DNA from: Deltaproteobacteria bacterium
GTDB taxonomy: Bacteria > Bdellovibrionota_B > Oligoflexia > Oligoflexales > Bog-1112
Direction of reading: 5' to 3'
NCBI GenBank assembly: GCA_003136475.1
Contig: PLEQ01000180.1
Coordinates: forward strand, 1-6,163
Length of the DNA stretch: 6,163 nt
Part shown: one piece after another, positions 5,394 through 6,163 of the stretch
How the letters are laid out: each line of letters starts with the position of its first letter
How positions within the stretch are numbered: the first letter of the stretch is position 1
The notes under the pieces: model-generated
Database searches by the model: none
Seen by the model: the letters and a program-made list of their open reading frames with translations, nothing else
Told to the model about the DNA's origin: nothing
Position numbers and translations under genes: made by a program

Positions 5394-6163
5394 ATGACTG
5401 AGTTTGATAGGATCCGTGAGAAGGTCCTCCGTGGCGTGCGTATTTCTGAAAATGATGCCATTTTTCTTTATGAGTCCCCTCGTTTGTTTGAAATCGGACA
5501 ACTCGCTGACATTATAAATTACCGCAAAAATAAAGACGTCGTCTTCTACAACATCAATACGCATCTCAATCCCACTAATATCTGCGTGATGTCGTGCAAA
5601 TTTTGCGGCTTTGCGCGCAAGCCCGGTGAAGAGGGCGCCTATGCCTACACGCTCGAGGAAATATTAGCCAAAGCAACGCAAGCCGTTGAAAATGGTGCGA
5701 AAGAACTCCACATGGTTGGTGGACTGCATCCTCGGTGGGGTCTTGAATTTTTTGCAAGCATGTTTCGGGCCATCAAAACCAAATTTCCCGACGTTCATAT
5801 TAAAGCTTTGACGGCTGTCGAAATCGATTGGCTAGCACGGAAGTCTCGGAAGTCGCATTCCGATGTCTTGCTCATTTTGAAAGATGCGGGTCTTGACTCC
5901 ATGCCTGGAGGTGGCGCAGAAATTTTTCACCCCGACTGCCGAGACGTCATCACTGCTAAATTAGCGACCGAAGACTGGCTGGCTATACACCGCACGGCCC
6001 ATAACATGGGTTTAAAAACCAACTGCACTATGCTTTATGGCCATGTTGAAAGCTACGCACATCGTGTCTATCACTTTCAAAAATTGCGTGCTTTGCAAGA
6101 TGAGACCCACGGTTTTAATTGCTTTATTCCGCTGGCCTTTCAGCCCCATAACAATGAAATGGG
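5394..6163 (+). CDS. mqnE: Aminofutalosine synthase MqnE (radical SAM), 3' end beyond window
   Basis: Radical SAM enzyme of the futalosine menaquinone pathway. It joins the adenosyl radical from S-adenosylmethionine to the MqnA product, 3-[(1-carboxyvinyl)oxy]benzoate, giving 6-amino-6-deoxyfutalosine. The first 256 residues are present. The iron-sulfur motif is C-x3-C-x2-C (C64, C68, C71), inside NPTNICVMSCKFCGFAR. Family-specific segments follow: HMVGGLHP (106-113), HIKALTAVEI (135-144), MPGGGAEIF (170-178), CTMLYGHVES (211-220), and QDETHGFNCFIPLAFQPHN (235-253). MPGGGAEIF together with MLYGHVES points to MqnE rather than the related MqnC or CofH. The ATG start at 5394 has GAGAGGGA just upstream. 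The frame has no stop before the window edge, so roughly the last third is missing. It follows the mevalonate kinase gene by 93 bases on the same strand. Confidence 0.95.
   Translation, partial: MTEFDRIREKVLRGVRISENDAIFLYESPRLFEIGQLADIINYRKNKDVVFYNINTHLNPTNICVMSCKFCGFARKPGEEGAYAYTLEEILAKATQAVENGAKELHMVGGLHPRWGLEFFASMFRAIKTKFPDVHIKALTAVEIDWLARKSRKSHSDVLLILKDAGLDSMPGGGAEIFHPDCRDVITAKLATEDWLAIHRTAHNMGLKTNCTMLYGHVESYAHRVYHFQKLRALQDETHGFNCFIPLAFQPHNNEM

Noticed and set aside
5838..5854. Direct repeat of CGGAAGTC with a 9-base period in mqnE
   Set aside because: It encodes Arg-Lys-Ser twice at a basic segment normal for MqnE; two copies do not make a meaningful repeat.
1..6163. CRISPR arrays, tRNA or rRNA genes, insertion sequences, attachment sites
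   Set aside because: I saw no regularly spaced repeats, tRNA-like folds, transposase motifs or terminal inverted repeats on either strand.

Overview
This window reads as chromosome from a Gram-negative bacterium that makes isoprenoids by the mevalonate route and menaquinone by the futalosine route. The evidence is a class II HMG-CoA reductase, a mevalonate kinase and an aminofutalosine synthase on one strand, with a lipid A-type acyltransferase and an Mla-type ABC ATPase on the other. This mix, with an exported eukaryote-like kinase remnant, would suit a deep-branching proteobacterium-like lineage such as Bdellovibrionota/Oligoflexia or Myxococcota. That placement is inference only.

Left half, minus strand, in transcription order: an MlaF-like ATPase (2818-2006), an LpxL/HtrB-family acyltransferase (1996-1088), and a small secreted protein-kinase-like gene (1066-20). 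The gaps are only 9 and 21 bases, so the three look like one transcription unit. The kinase gene is broken: a signal-peptide segment, an N-lobe segment and a C-lobe segment lie in different frames, separated by two single-base shifts of opposite sign. It is visibly more A/T-rich than the rest. The ATPase has good Walker A, signature and Walker B motifs, but serine where the switch histidine is expected.

The divergent intergenic region (2819-3027) carries a plausible promoter for the minus-strand unit, with a small perfect inverted repeat over its -35 box. Shine-Dalgarno sequences there point to TTG starts on both sides.

Right half, plus strand: mvaA (3028-4233), a mevalonate kinase gene (4287-5300) and mqnE (5394 to beyond the window end). 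The first two convert HMG-CoA to mevalonate and then to 5-phosphomevalonate, which feeds polyprenyl side chains. MqnE makes aminofutalosine, a precursor of the menaquinone ring. The run therefore holds genes for both halves of menaquinone, although the rest of each pathway lies outside the window. The metabolic genes are ordinary members of known families. The broken secreted kinase, the altered ATPase and the short C-terminus of the reductase are the points worth a second look. I do not see a clearly new multi-gene system.
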